The notes below the pieces were generated by a model. It was not told where the DNA came from. It saw only the letters and a list, made by a program, of their open reading frames with translations, and did no database searches. A DNA stretch of 64,000 bases from Sphingomonas sp. UNC305MFCol5.2 (GTDB taxonomy: Bacteria; Pseudomonadota; Alphaproteobacteria; Sphingomonadales; Sphingomonadaceae): contig NZ_JOOE01000003.1 in NCBI RefSeq assembly GCF_000712135.1, positions 1 to 64,000 of the forward strand, in the 5' to 3' direction. This document shows positions 30,145 through 39,025 of the stretch, in pieces. The stretch's first letter is position 1. Every line of letters starts with the position of its first letter. A program made the translations under genes and the position numbers.

Positions 30145-30551
30145 AGACCCCCCGGTCAGGAATCAAGCTGTTGATTGTTGCTAACCGCAACATAGGACGG
30201 CGGTACAGCCCTGCGGCCCGCCGATCCGACGAACCGTTGCGACGAACCGACGGATTGAAGGAACCAGCCAAAAAACCGCGGAAAACAGCGGCTTTGGCTC
30301 GCTTCAAAGATTTATACTTTCTTAATCCCAGGCCCCTTTTGGGCATGGGCTCCGTAAAAGCCCCATTGTTGCGCAAGAGCATCAGCTTGCAACTTTTCCC
30401 CAAGTGAGACTGCGATTCGTCGCAGCATTGTTGCGCCGCAACACCTTTTCGATTCCTATAATGAACGGGAGCCAACGGCTGATTAAGCGGCGCGTTAACC
30501 ATTCTGTCGCATGATCGCCGTCGGGGATTGAGTGGGGTGGGAGTTAAGGTG
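30145..30551. other. AT-richer 407-base spacer with hairpins and three TTGC/GCAA palindromes
   Basis: No convincing protein gene. It holds TGTTGC-N5-GCAACA at 30176-30192, TTGCGCAA at 30369-30376, TGTTGCG-C-CGCAACA at 30429-30443 and a long hairpin at 30266-30299 (AGCCAAA...TTTGGCT). TTATACTTTCTTAA near 30313 is a possible minus 10 region. It separates the divergent CHAP and 183-residue genes and must contain both promoters; a small RNA cannot be excluded. A 78-codon frame at 30171-30407 looks like chance. Confidence 0.45.
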
Positions 30552-31103
30552 ATGGCATCGAGAATGAAGCCGGCCGAAGGCGCCATGACGTTGGCCGAAA
30601 TGAAAGAATTCGCGGGGTTCAGCGCATCGACGCAGCGTTATGTCCGCCGCGCGCTCGACATCGGGCTCGAGCGCGAGGACGCCCTGGAGCGCTGGTCGCG
30701 CGACATAGTGGAAGCCGCGAGCATCCGCGCCCAGGCGCACATGTACGAGCGCATCCCCGAACTGCGTGCGCTGATGCCCGACGACAGCGATCTCGGTTCG
30801 ATCGAGCCGTTCATGGCGCCGCTGGTGACCGTATCGGCATTCGATCTCGGCCAGGGGCGGCTGACGACCTTCTCGGCCTATCGCTTCCTCTATGAGCGGC
30901 TGATCGGCGCCGAGGTCCGGCCTTGGCTCCCCTCGGCCTTCTGCTCGGCCGCGGCGCTGCCGCATCTGCACCCGGACCTGCGCCGGAAACTGCTCCAGTC
31001 GATCAGCGAAGCGGCAGCGACTGCCTCGGGCTGGTCGAACCGCCAGCCGGCCTTCTTCCCGCAATGGGTGGAAAAGGTCGACGCGGCGGCATTGCCGAAC
31101 TGA
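30552..31103 (+). CDS. Conserved hypothetical protein
   Basis: 183 residues, soluble, no signal peptide. The N-terminus is charged and helical (TLAEMKEFAGF, then a basic-acidic helix ERDALERWS), the middle is a helical domain with repeated ELRALMPD and LTTFSAYRFLYERLIG. I recognise no family. I start at the ATG of MASRM with GGAG about nine bases upstream; ATG codons at 30528 and 30564 are alternatives. Its neighbours give no hint, since the next gene runs in the opposite direction, 19 bases beyond its stop. Confidence 0.75.
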   Translation: MASRMKPAEGAMTLAEMKEFAGFSASTQRYVRRALDIGLEREDALERWSRDIVEAASIRAQAHMYERIPELRALMPDDSDLGSIEPFMAPLVTVSAFDLGQGRLTTFSAYRFLYERLIGAEVRPWLPSAFCSAAALPHLHPDLRRKLLQSISEAAATASGWSNRQPAFFPQWVEKVDAAALPN

Positions 31104-31122
31104 TCTTCGCGCGGGCCTGCCC

Positions 31123-31854
31123 TCACCGGCAGGTCCGCCATCCCATTTCCCCGCGTGTCGCCTGGTCGAGGTGCAAATGATCGCGGTGCGCCGCGTTGTA
31201 ATCGGGCGACAATACCGTCGAGAACAATTTGCATCCCCCGGTGCGCACCTCGCGCAAAAACGCGGCCTTTTCTCCGCCCCCCTCCCAATCGCCGAGCACG
31301 CGGACATGCGTGCCGTCCGACAGCCTGAAGCCGGCAATGTCGATCGCGTCGGCAGTGGCGTGCTCGCTCCAGTCGCCCGCGCTGCGGCCGTAGATGCGCC
31401 GGCACGAATAGCTGCCGAGATGCTCGATCCGCTCGACCCGCGCGCCGAAATGCTTCTGCGCGGCGGGCTGGAGGACATTCCACTCCCACATCGCCAGCGC
31501 GGCCGCCACCGGGCATGAAACGCCGAGCCGTGCCGGACTGAACTCGATCTTCTGGGTGCCGCCGGGGGCGAAGCGCAGCGCATCCGCATAGCCGCATTTG
31601 TCGCCCGATTGGACGGTCGGCAGGATCGCGTAGCGCACCCCCGCCGACTGGAGCAGCGCGCGGCATTCGGCGAAATTGTCGGTGAGGCCGGCAAGCTTGC
31701 GCCCGGTAAAGGCACCGATCGGCTGGCCGAGATCGAGCCGCGTCCAGGGCAGGTCCTGCGGACGGTTTCGCACCAGCGCATAGATCGTGAAGAAGAGCCC
31801 CAGCAGCACCGCGAAGGCGAAGACAGCGAGGATCGCCTGGCGGATCGTCCTCAT
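31123..31854 (-). CDS. Extensin-like C-terminal domain protein
   Basis: 243 residues. One N-terminal membrane or signal segment (about 8-28, AILAVFAFAVLLGLFFTIY) is followed by an extensin-like C domain: cysteines in CGYADALRF, SCPVAAALAMWEW, SYSCRRIYG and GGCKLFSTVL, then ADAIDIAGF and the HRDHLHLD motif. The D-H-H arrangement resembles peptidases of the LAS (D-Ala-D-Ala) type, so it may act on cell wall. Stop and start overlap with the NUDIX gene (ATGA). Confidence 0.9.
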   Translation of the reverse strand: MRTIRQAILAVFAFAVLLGLFFTIYALVRNRPQDLPWTRLDLGQPIGAFTGRKLAGLTDNFAECRALLQSAGVRYAILPTVQSGDKCGYADALRFAPGGTQKIEFSPARLGVSCPVAAALAMWEWNVLQPAAQKHFGARVERIEHLGSYSCRRIYGRSAGDWSEHATADAIDIAGFRLSDGTHVRVLGDWEGGGEKAAFLREVRTGGCKLFSTVLSPDYNAAHRDHLHLDQATRGEMGWRTCR

Positions 31855-32597
31855 GCCCGGATCGCTCGCGCGAGTGGCTCCGAAGTGACCGGATAGCCTA
31901 GATCGTCGGGAATGCAGAGATGATCGCCGTCGTCACGCGTCTCGATCCACGGCGTGACGATACGCACCGGGTGCGCGCGGGCGTCAGCCACGGCGTCGGC
32001 GAAGCTGGCGAACAGCGCCAGCCGCTCGAGGTTGCGCCGTGTCGGAAAAATGATCGTCGCCCCGCCGCGGTCGGCCGCGTCCAGCACTGCGCGCGCCGAG
32101 GCCCAGAAGACGCGGACATTTTCGTTGCCGTCGACCACCGGCTCGGCGCCTTGCGGCGCGCGGGCGAGATAGAAGCGCGTGTCGAACAGCTTGTGGTGAA
32201 CCCCGGCAGGCAGCCAGCGCGCGAACGGAACCAAAACATCCAGATCGAGCGCGCCGCCGACTTCGTCGAGCAGTGTCCCCATCGCCTCGCCGGCATAAAG
32301 GCGGCGCTGGAGATCGGGGATCGTCGCGACCGGCACCGTCACGCCGACCGCGACGCAGGCTTCCTCGATCGTCTCGCGCACCGCGGCGATCCGCGCGGCG
32401 AGGTCTTCGGGGTCGCCGTCCAGCGTCATCGCCAGCACATGATCGCCCGGATCGACGCGCCCGCCGGGGAACACCAAAGCGCCGCCCGCGAACGACATCG
32501 CCCGCGCGCGCTCGACGATCAGCAATTCGGGCGGACCATCGGCGGTCTCGCGCATCACGATCACGGTGGCCGCGGGAATCGCCTCGGGTTCGGACAT
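31851..32597 (-). CDS. NUDIX family hydrolase
   Basis: 248 residues. The NUDIX box begins GGRVDPGDH at 45 and ends with RETIEEA (74-80); a 15-residue insertion separates the halves, as in the larger NUDT7/19-like acyl-CoA or NDP-sugar hydrolases. It likely cleaves a nucleoside diphosphate derivative with magnesium. The extra C-terminal part (100-248) is also NUDT19-like. It overlaps the extensin-like gene by 4 bases and begins 30 bases after the lactonase stop. Confidence 0.88.
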   Translation of the reverse strand: MSEPEAIPAATVIVMRETADGPPELLIVERARAMSFAGGALVFPGGRVDPGDHVLAMTLDGDPEDLAARIAAVRETIEEACVAVGVTVPVATIPDLQRRLYAGEAMGTLLDEVGGALDLDVLVPFARWLPAGVHHKLFDTRFYLARAPQGAEPVVDGNENVRVFWASARAVLDAADRGGATIIFPTRRNLERLALFASFADAVADARAHPVRIVTPWIETRDDGDHLCIPDDLGYPVTSEPLARAIRA

Positions 32598-32626
32598 TCA
32601 CCCGATCTAGGCGGCGATCCCCGGCT

Positions 32627-33643
32627 CTACCAGCCCGCGCTCTTGAGCCGGACGCGCGCGAGCGTGTCGCTCGAGGTGAGGAACAGGGTCCTGCCATCCT
32701 CGCCGAACGCGCAATTGGCGGTGGCCTTGCCGGTGGCGATCAGGCCCAGCGCCTTGCCCTCGGGCGAGAGGACATAGATGCCGCCGGGTCCGCTGGCGAA
32801 CAGCCGGCCGGCCTTGTCGACCTCGAGCCCGTCGGGCATCCCCGGCAGCTTGCGGCTGAGCGGTTCGCTGAAATCGTGGAAGACGGTCGGCGCGGCGCGC
32901 GGCATGCCGTCGGCGCCCAGCGGATAGGCCAGGATCTGCGGCCGCGCCTCGTCCGACATCGCGACGTAGAGCGTGGTCTTTTTGGGGCAGAGGCCGATGC
33001 CGTTGGGGCGCTTCAGCGTATCGTCGATCACTCGGACCTTGCCGTCACGATCGAGCCGGAACACGCCGTTGAACGCCAGTTCCTTGAGCGGCGACGTGTC
33101 GCCTTCGGTCAGGCCGTAAGGCGGATCGGTGAAATAGATCGCGCCGTCCCGCCCGAACGCGACATCGTTGCAGCTGTTGAAGCGCTTGCCCTCATAGCGA
33201 TCGGCGAGGATCGTGCGGCGTTTGGTGGCAAGGTCGAGCGCGGCGATCGCGCGGGTTCCCGAATCGGCGATGATCAGCCGCCCCTGCGCATCGACTCCGA
33301 GGCCGTTCGATCCCGCCTCGCGAATGCCGGCCGGGATCGGCCCGACCAGTCCCGACGGATTCAGGAACGGCGTGATGCCCTCGCTTTGCTTCCAGCGATA
33401 GGCGATGTTGGCGGGGACATCCGAGAAGAGCAGATAGCCGCCTTCTTTCACCCAGACCGGGCCTTCGGTCCATCTATAGCCGGTCCCCAGCACTTCGATC
33501 TGCGCATTCACGTCGATCACGGCGTCGAGGCCGGGATCGAACCGAGTGATGCTGCCGATGGTTTCGCCGCGTGCGAGCGCAGGCACGAAGGGGAGTGCCG
33601 CCATTCCGGCGAGCGCCGTGCGGCGCGTGATGGAGTTGGTCAT
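32627..33643 (-). CDS. Exported SMP-30/gluconolactonase
   Basis: 338 residues. The N-terminus TRRTALAGMAALPFVPALARG is a Tat signal. The six-bladed beta-propeller has the SMP-30 pattern: ERGPVW-like EGPVWVKEGGYLLFSD, then SNGLGVDAQGRLII, NSCNDVAFGRDGAIYFTDPPYG with metal-binding N and D, and PNGIGLCP. It opens glucono-1,5-lactone to gluconate in the periplasm. It follows the gluconate permease gene by 10 bases and belongs to the operon with the glucose-fructose oxidoreductase that makes its substrate. Confidence 0.93.
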   Translation of the reverse strand: MTNSITRRTALAGMAALPFVPALARGETIGSITRFDPGLDAVIDVNAQIEVLGTGYRWTEGPVWVKEGGYLLFSDVPANIAYRWKQSEGITPFLNPSGLVGPIPAGIREAGSNGLGVDAQGRLIIADSGTRAIAALDLATKRRTILADRYEGKRFNSCNDVAFGRDGAIYFTDPPYGLTEGDTSPLKELAFNGVFRLDRDGKVRVIDDTLKRPNGIGLCPKKTTLYVAMSDEARPQILAYPLGADGMPRAAPTVFHDFSEPLSRKLPGMPDGLEVDKAGRLFASGPGGIYVLSPEGKALGLIATGKATANCAFGEDGRTLFLTSSDTLARVRLKSAGW

Positions 33644-33653
33644 GTCCCTCTCT

Positions 33654-34997
33654 TTACACGAATGGCCAGATCAGCAGCGCGATTCCGAAGCTGGTGAGGC
33701 CGGCGATCGTGGCGCCGATCGTCCAGCTGCGGAAGGTCTGCGCCTCGGTCAGCCCCAGATATTGCTTCACCAGCCAGAAGCCGGTGTCGTTGACGTGGCT
33801 GGCGATCGTGGCGCCGCCGCCGATAGCGACGGTCACCAGCGCGATCCGGCTGGGGCTGAGCGCCGCCGCGGTGATCAGCGGCCCGGCGAGGCCCGCGGCG
33901 GTGACCATCGCGACGGTGGCCGAGCCTTGCGCGATGCGGACGAATGCCGCGAGCAGGAAGGCGAAGACCGGCACTGAGACCTGTGCCGCGGTGACCAGGG
34001 CAGTGATCTGCTGCCCCGCCCCCGATTCGATCAGCACTTCCTTATACGCCGCACCCGCGCCGATGATCAGCACCATCAGACCGGCGGGTTCGAGCGCCCG
34101 GGTCATGATGCGCGAGAGCGTCGCCCAGGGCGCGCCTTCGCGCACGCGGAGCCAGCCGGTCACCGACAATGCGGCGAGCATCAGCGCAGTGAAGGGGTGA
34201 CCCAAGAAGAGCAGGAAGGTCTTGGCCGGGCCCGGCGCCATCGCCTGCCCTGCCACTGCCGCGATCAGGATCAAGGCGAGCGGGAACAGCATCGCGAGCA
34301 ACGCCGGCAGGAAGCCGATCGGGTTGGTCTGGGGAGCGCCTTCGTCGAGCATCGGCGGCGGCACCTGGTCGCCGAAACCGGGCGCGCCATGGAACATTTT
34401 CGCAAAGATCGGCCCGGCGAGGAGTGCCGAGGGAATTCCGCAGATCAGGCCGTAGAAGGCAAGCAGCCCGTAATCGGTGTGGATCAGCTCCGCCACCGCC
34501 ACCGGGCCCGGATGCGGCGGCAGCAAGGCGTGCATCGTCATCAGCCCGGCCATCAAAGGCAGGGCGAAATAGGTCACCCGGCGCTCGGCCCGGATCGCCA
34601 GCGTGGCGAGCAAGGGCGCGAGGATGATGAAGGCCACGTCGAAGAACAGGGGCACGCCGACGACGATGCCCACCGCCGTCAGCGCCCAGGGCACCCGCTT
34701 CTCGCCGAACAGATCGAGCAGGCGGTGTGCGATGGCGTTGACGCCGCCGCTCGCCTCGAGCAGCCCGCCGAGCACTGCGCCCAGCCCGATCACCACCGCG
34801 ACGAAGCCGAGCGCCTCGCCCGTGCCCTTGCGGATCGCGGCGATCACCGACTGGGGCTCGCCGCCGAATGCCAGCCCAGTGACCAATGCCACCAGCAGCA
34901 GGACGAGGAACGGCTGCAGCTTGAAGCGCAGGACGAGGACGATCACTGCTGCGATGCTCGCGGCAACGATCGTCAGGGTGTACCAGGGTTCGGGCAT
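33654..34997 (-). CDS. Gluconate:H+ symporter, GntP family
   Basis: 447 residues with about twelve hydrophobic segments. GntP signatures: LGAVLGGLLEASGGVNAIAHRLLDLFG in part, MHALLPPHPGPVAVAELIHTDYG, and the C-terminal SHVNDTGFWLVKQYLG. It brings gluconate or a related sugar acid into the cytoplasm with protons. The position between lactonase and oxidoreductase makes gluconate the natural substrate; imported gluconate would enter the Entner-Doudoroff pathway, whose genes are not here. Confidence 0.94.
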   Translation of the reverse strand: MPEPWYTLTIVAASIAAVIVLVLRFKLQPFLVLLLVALVTGLAFGGEPQSVIAAIRKGTGEALGFVAVVIGLGAVLGGLLEASGGVNAIAHRLLDLFGEKRVPWALTAVGIVVGVPLFFDVAFIILAPLLATLAIRAERRVTYFALPLMAGLMTMHALLPPHPGPVAVAELIHTDYGLLAFYGLICGIPSALLAGPIFAKMFHGAPGFGDQVPPPMLDEGAPQTNPIGFLPALLAMLFPLALILIAAVAGQAMAPGPAKTFLLFLGHPFTALMLAALSVTGWLRVREGAPWATLSRIMTRALEPAGLMVLIIGAGAAYKEVLIESGAGQQITALVTAAQVSVPVFAFLLAAFVRIAQGSATVAMVTAAGLAGPLITAAALSPSRIALVTVAIGGGATIASHVNDTGFWLVKQYLGLTEAQTFRSWTIGATIAGLTSFGIALLIWPFV

Positions 34998-35058
34998 CAG
35001 GCGATCTCCACGCGGGCTTCGATGACGGTGGCGGTGAGAAGCTGCCTTCGATCCGCCT

Positions 35059-36174
35059 TCACGCCTTGGCCACCCGGATCGCCTTGCCTTCGCGCGCCGA
35101 GCGATAGATCGCCTCGATCAGCCGCATGTCCCGGAGACCTTCCTCGCCCGCGACGATCGGCTGGCGGCCGCTCATCGCGCATTCGGCGAGGTGATCGAGC
35201 TGCGCCACGAACTGGTTCTTGGCCGGCTCCGGCAAGGTCACCTGCTCGGGCCTGCCGTACTTGCGGGTCCACATCTGGTGCCCTTCATAGGGCGTCGCGG
35301 GCTCCATCCCCACCCAGCCATCGACTCCGGTGGCACGCCAGGCATTGTGGTTGGAGCTGTAGCTCGACACGCACGCGGCCAGCGCGCCCGAGGGGAAGCG
35401 CATCTGCCAGTCGATCCGATCCTCGACAGTGCGGAAGCGCGGATCGTTCCGATCGGTCGATTCCATCGCGCTGACTTCGATCGGCTCCTCGCCCGAGAGG
35501 TAGCGCGCGGCGTTGAGGCTGTAGATGCCGATGTCCATCATCGATCCGCCGCCCGACAAAGGCCGGTCGAGCCGCCACTGATTGGGCCGGATGGTGAAGC
35601 CGTGCTCGGAGGTGATCAGCCGCGGGCGGCCGATGAAGCCGTTCTTCACCAGCTCGATGCCGTGGCGGTTATACGGCTCGAAATGGGAGCGGTAGCCGAT
35701 CATCAGCTTGCGATCCGCCTTCTTCGCGGCGGCGATCATCGCCTCGCATTCGGCCGCGGAGACCGCCATCGGCTTCTCGCAGAGCACATGCTTGCCGGCC
35801 TGGCTGGCGCGAATCGAATATTCGGCATGCAGCGAATTGGGCAGCACGACGTAGACGAGATCGATGTCGGGATTATCGCGGATGCTGTCGTAATTGGCGT
35901 AATTGTAGCGATGCGTCTTCGGGATGCCGTATTCGGTGCCGTAGCGCTCGAGCTTCTCTGGGGTGCCGCTGACCAGTGCGGAGAGCCGGGCGAATTCGCA
36001 GTCCTTCAGCCGCGGCATGATCTGGTTGGTGGCGTAACTGCCCAGCCCGACAATCGCATAGCCGAGCTTGCGCTTGGGGGGCTGCTGCGCCCAACCGCAT
36101 GCCGGCAGCGTCGCCGCCAGCAATGCCGCGCTCGAACCGGTCAGGATCTCGCGGCGGCTCTGTCCGTTGCCCAT
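35059..36174 (-). CDS. Glucose-fructose oxidoreductase-like, Tat-exported
   Basis: 371 residues. SRREILTGSSAALLAATLPA (6-25) is a Tat signal, so the folded enzyme would carry its NADP to the periplasm. The Rossmann motif GLGSYA (43-48), the catalytic EKP (133-135) and the DIGIYSLN segment match Zymomonas glucose-fructose oxidoreductase over its whole length. That enzyme oxidises glucose to gluconolactone while reducing fructose to sorbitol; other aldose oxidations are possible. Of two tandem ATGs I prefer 36174, six bases from AGGAG; 36177 is the alternative. First gene of the gluconate operon. Confidence 0.9.
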   Translation of the reverse strand: MGNGQSRREILTGSSAALLAATLPACGWAQQPPKRKLGYAIVGLGSYATNQIMPRLKDCEFARLSALVSGTPEKLERYGTEYGIPKTHRYNYANYDSIRDNPDIDLVYVVLPNSLHAEYSIRASQAGKHVLCEKPMAVSAAECEAMIAAAKKADRKLMIGYRSHFEPYNRHGIELVKNGFIGRPRLITSEHGFTIRPNQWRLDRPLSGGGSMMDIGIYSLNAARYLSGEEPIEVSAMESTDRNDPRFRTVEDRIDWQMRFPSGALAACVSSYSSNHNAWRATGVDGWVGMEPATPYEGHQMWTRKYGRPEQVTLPEPAKNQFVAQLDHLAECAMSGRQPIVAGEEGLRDMRLIEAIYRSAREGKAIRVAKA

Positions 36175-36254
36175 CATCCTCTCCTCTCGCACTGCCCGGG
36201 CCAGCCCGATCGCTCGATCACGTCTCACGCGTGAATCGATCTGCCGCCGGCAAG

Positions 36255-36268
36255 CGTTAGCGCTATCA
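36255..36268 (-). promoter_or_regulatory. LacI-type operator candidate
   Basis: CGTTAGCGCTATCA: the right half is a perfect TAGCGCTATCA and the left half is close to its mirror (two mismatches). TGATAGCGCTATCA-type palindromes are known sites of LacI-family sugar repressors in Xanthomonas and related bacteria. It lies about 80 bases before the oxidoreductase start. No LacI gene is in the window. Confidence 0.5.
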
Positions 36269-36330
36269 TGATGACGGCAGGGGGCGAAAGGCCCTCGTGG
36301 TCGTATGCCGGCCGAAGAGAAGCCCTCGCG

Positions 36331-37662
36331 CTAAACCGGCAGGCGCACGGTCGCGATCAGCCCGCCGCCCGGGCGGTTGGCGAGCTCGACATCGCCGCCA
36401 TGCGCGCGCGCCACCGCCCGTGCGCTGGGCAAGCCGAGCCCGACGCCGCCCGTGTCCCGGTTACGCGATCGCTCACCGCGAAAGAACGGTTCGAAGACGT
36501 GATCGAGATCCTCGGGTGGAATGCCGGGGCCGCGATCGCGCACTTCGAGTACGGCATGACCGTCGATCCGATCCAGCGAGACTTCGGCGCCGCCGGCATA
36601 TTTGACTGCGTTCATCACGAGATTGGTCACCAGCGCCTTGATTGCGGCGGGATTGGCGTCGAGCACCACGGTTTCCCCCGGCGCGAGGGTCACTGCTTCC
36701 CCGCGATCGGCGAGATCGTCGACCACCGTCTCGGTCAGCGACCGCAGGTCGAGCGGACGCCGCACCGGCTTCTCGCTCGTCTCGCGGACATAAGCCAGCG
36801 CGGTCGAGACCAGACCTTGCATGTCGCGAATGTCGCTCTCACACGCCCGACGCAGATCGTCGGGCGCGGTTTCGAGCCTGAGTCCGAGCCGCATCAGCGG
36901 GGTACGCAGATCGTGCGCCACCGCGCTGATCACCGTGGTGCGATCGTCGACATAGCGATTGAGCCGTGCCTGCATCGTGTTGAACGCCGCCGCAGCCTCG
37001 GCGATCTCGCCCGGCCCTTTCAGTTCGAGCGGCGGCGCGCGCGGATCGCGTCCCAGCCTCTCGGCGGCAGCCGCGAAGGCGCGGATCGGCTTGGCGAAAC
37101 GATGCGCGAGGGCCCAGGCGAAGGGCGCGACGGCCAGCGCGGAGACGATGAGCCACAGGAACACGAACCAGCGCCACGGCTCGAAGACCTCCACAGGCTC
37201 CACCTGGAGCCACTGCCCGTCGGGCTGACGCCATGCCGCCGAGAAGCCGCCGATGATGATGACGTTGCGCGCCACCGCGGGGCTGATCGGCGAGGGACGC
37301 GGCACGGCGGAGCGTTCGAACACGCGCTCACGCTGGAGGAAGAGTGGGGGGAAACGGATCCGCACTTTGTCGGCCGACGTGCCGAGCGCGGTTGCCAGCG
37401 CCGCCCCGATCCGCTCGCTACGCGGATTCCATGGCACGGGCTGCACCTCCGCGACGCGCTCGACCTGCAGTTCGCTTCCCGGATCGCGGCCCTGCTTCAT
37501 GGTCTGTACGATATTATCGATGGTGTAGAGCTTTGCCGACGGGGCTTGCGCCGCGATCAGCAGCGCGAGGTTCATCAGCTGAACCACGGCGACGCAGACC
37601 AGCATCAGCACGAAGATACGCAGGAACAGCGGCGATCGGGCCGCGCCCCCGGCTGGGATCAT
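36331..37662 (-). CDS. Sensor histidine kinase, EnvZ-like
   Basis: 443 residues. Two membrane helices (11-40 and about 163-188) enclose a 120-residue periplasmic sensor. After a HAMP linker (190-240) come the H-box VAHDLRTPLMRLGLRLE with H250, an N-box NLVMNAVKYA, and ATP-lid motifs DRGPGI and GVGLGL. It autophosphorylates and passes phosphate to the regulator encoded just upstream. The start overlaps the regulator's stop (ATGA). The signal it senses is unknown. Confidence 0.93.
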   Translation of the reverse strand: MIPAGGAARSPLFLRIFVLMLVCVAVVQLMNLALLIAAQAPSAKLYTIDNIVQTMKQGRDPGSELQVERVAEVQPVPWNPRSERIGAALATALGTSADKVRIRFPPLFLQRERVFERSAVPRPSPISPAVARNVIIIGGFSAAWRQPDGQWLQVEPVEVFEPWRWFVFLWLIVSALAVAPFAWALAHRFAKPIRAFAAAAERLGRDPRAPPLELKGPGEIAEAAAAFNTMQARLNRYVDDRTTVISAVAHDLRTPLMRLGLRLETAPDDLRRACESDIRDMQGLVSTALAYVRETSEKPVRRPLDLRSLTETVVDDLADRGEAVTLAPGETVVLDANPAAIKALVTNLVMNAVKYAGGAEVSLDRIDGHAVLEVRDRGPGIPPEDLDHVFEPFFRGERSRNRDTGGVGLGLPSARAVARAHGGDVELANRPGGGLIATVRLPV

Positions 37663-38381
37663 GCGCGCACGACTCGCGGCACGAACAAATAGCCTTCGTT
37701 GCGGACGGTGCGAATGATCTCGTCGGCGCCGGAGCGCAGCTTGCGCCGCAGGCGGCTGACCTGCACGTCGATCGCACGGTCATAGGCGTCCGAATCGGGG
37801 CCGCGCGCCGCCTGGAGCAAGGCCTCGCGCGAGAGCACGCGCCGTGGCCGCTCGATGAACACGCGCAGCACTGCGAACTCGCCGTCGGTGAGCCCGACCA
37901 GCACGCCGTTCGGATCGAACAGCTCGTGGCTGCCGAGATCGATCCGCCAGCCATCGAACATATAGACTTCGCTCACCAGCGCACAGGTCGTCCCGCGCTT
38001 GCGGAGCGCCGCGCGCACCGTGGCGAGGATCTCGCGCGGGCTGCACGGCTTGGGCAGATAATGGCCGGCGCCGACTTCGAGTCCGAGAATGCGATCCTGT
38101 TCCTCGCCGAGCGCGCTCAGCAGGATGACCTCAGGCCCATCGCGCTTTGCGACGCGACGGCAGGCGGACAGGCCGTCCTCGCCCGGCATCATGATGTCGA
38201 GGATCACGCAATCGACCGAAGTGCGCGCAAGCACTTCGTCCATGCCCTGCGCATCGGCAGCAGTCTCGACGCGAAAGCCGCGCGCGCCGAGGCTGTTCGC
38301 GAGCAGGTGGCGAATGTCGTGATCGTCGTCGACGACGAGCAGCGTCGCGGAATCGGTCTGGGGTTGGGAGGCGGCGTACAT
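37659..38381 (-). CDS. OmpR-family response regulator
   Basis: 240 residues. Receiver domain with acidic D18-D20 cluster, phospho-acceptor D62 (VILDIMMPGEDG) and lysine in YLPKP; C-terminal winged helix with DAYDRAIDVQVSRLRRKL, the DNA-recognition helix. It should bind promoters when phosphorylated by the adjacent kinase. I start at ATG 38381, five bases after AAGG, because the longer frame to 38480 adds 33 residues not found in the family. Operon with the kinase gene. Confidence 0.94.
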   Translation of the reverse strand: MYAASQPQTDSATLLVVDDDHDIRHLLANSLGARGFRVETAADAQGMDEVLARTSVDCVILDIMMPGEDGLSACRRVAKRDGPEVILLSALGEEQDRILGLEVGAGHYLPKPCSPREILATVRAALRKRGTTCALVSEVYMFDGWRIDLGSHELFDPNGVLVGLTDGEFAVLRVFIERPRRVLSREALLQAARGPDSDAYDRAIDVQVSRLRRKLRSGADEIIRTVRNEGYLFVPRVVRA

Positions 38382-38519
38382 GGCGACCTTGTACAGAGAA
38401 TGTGTCTGAATTACTGCCCTAATTTTTCTTTGGGCGCAAATGCATGGCGGGCATGGGCCGTGTAGAACGGGCCCCGTCATCGCTGGCGGAGCCCGTCATG
38501 GTCTTTCGGCCAAAGCCGC

Positions 38520-38885
38520 TTATCGGCCGCGATATCCCTGGCGATCATGTTTCTCGATGCGGATCCGCGCCGAGAGCGCATCGAAGCGGCGATCAAGGTC
38601 GCGGCGCTCGGCGAGCGTCAGGCCGGGGCGGGTCGCACGATAGCGCGCCTCGAGGCGACCTAGATCGCGGAGCTGCGCACGGAGCCGGACGGCCTCGGCG
38701 CGGGTGAGCGAACCCGAACGGATGCCCTGATTGATGCGGGCGTCGAGCTTCGCCTGGCGCGCATTGATGCTCTGCCAGCCACCCTGATAGCTCGCGAAAT
38801 GCGGCGCAGGCGCCGCAATGGCAGCGCCGGGGACAGAAGCGGCGGCAATGCCGAGGCCGGCAAGAACGAGCGAGAATTTCTTCAT
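38520..38885 (-). CDS. Small exported basic protein, unknown
   Basis: 121 residues. A signal peptide (5-26, ending AIAAPAP) precedes a highly helical, R-rich domain with repeated LRAQLRDLGRLEARYR and LDRRFDALSARIR heptad-like patterns, suggesting a coiled coil in the periplasm. The ATG at 38885 has AGGAG six bases upstream; ATG 38903 would put it inside the ribosome site. Function unknown; lies downstream of nothing related. Confidence 0.82.
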   Translation of the reverse strand: MKKFSLVLAGLGIAAASVPGAAIAAPAPHFASYQGGWQSINARQAKLDARINQGIRSGSLTRAEAVRLRAQLRDLGRLEARYRATRPGLTLAERRDLDRRFDALSARIRIEKHDRQGYRGR

Positions 38886-39025
38886 GTTACTCTCCTTTTG
38901 CAACAGGACCGCGGCTGCGGTCGAAGAGCGTTATGAAATGCCCCTGTCGCGGGAGTGTCCCACCGCCCGGCTTTTTGTGTCGCATTTTGTCACAGGTGCG
39001 AAAGGAGCGTTCAGGTTCACTCCGC

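Noticed and set aside
30171-30407. 78-codon open frame in the CHAP/183-residue spacer
   Set aside because: Poor codon use, no ribosome site, overlaps the palindromes and hairpins.
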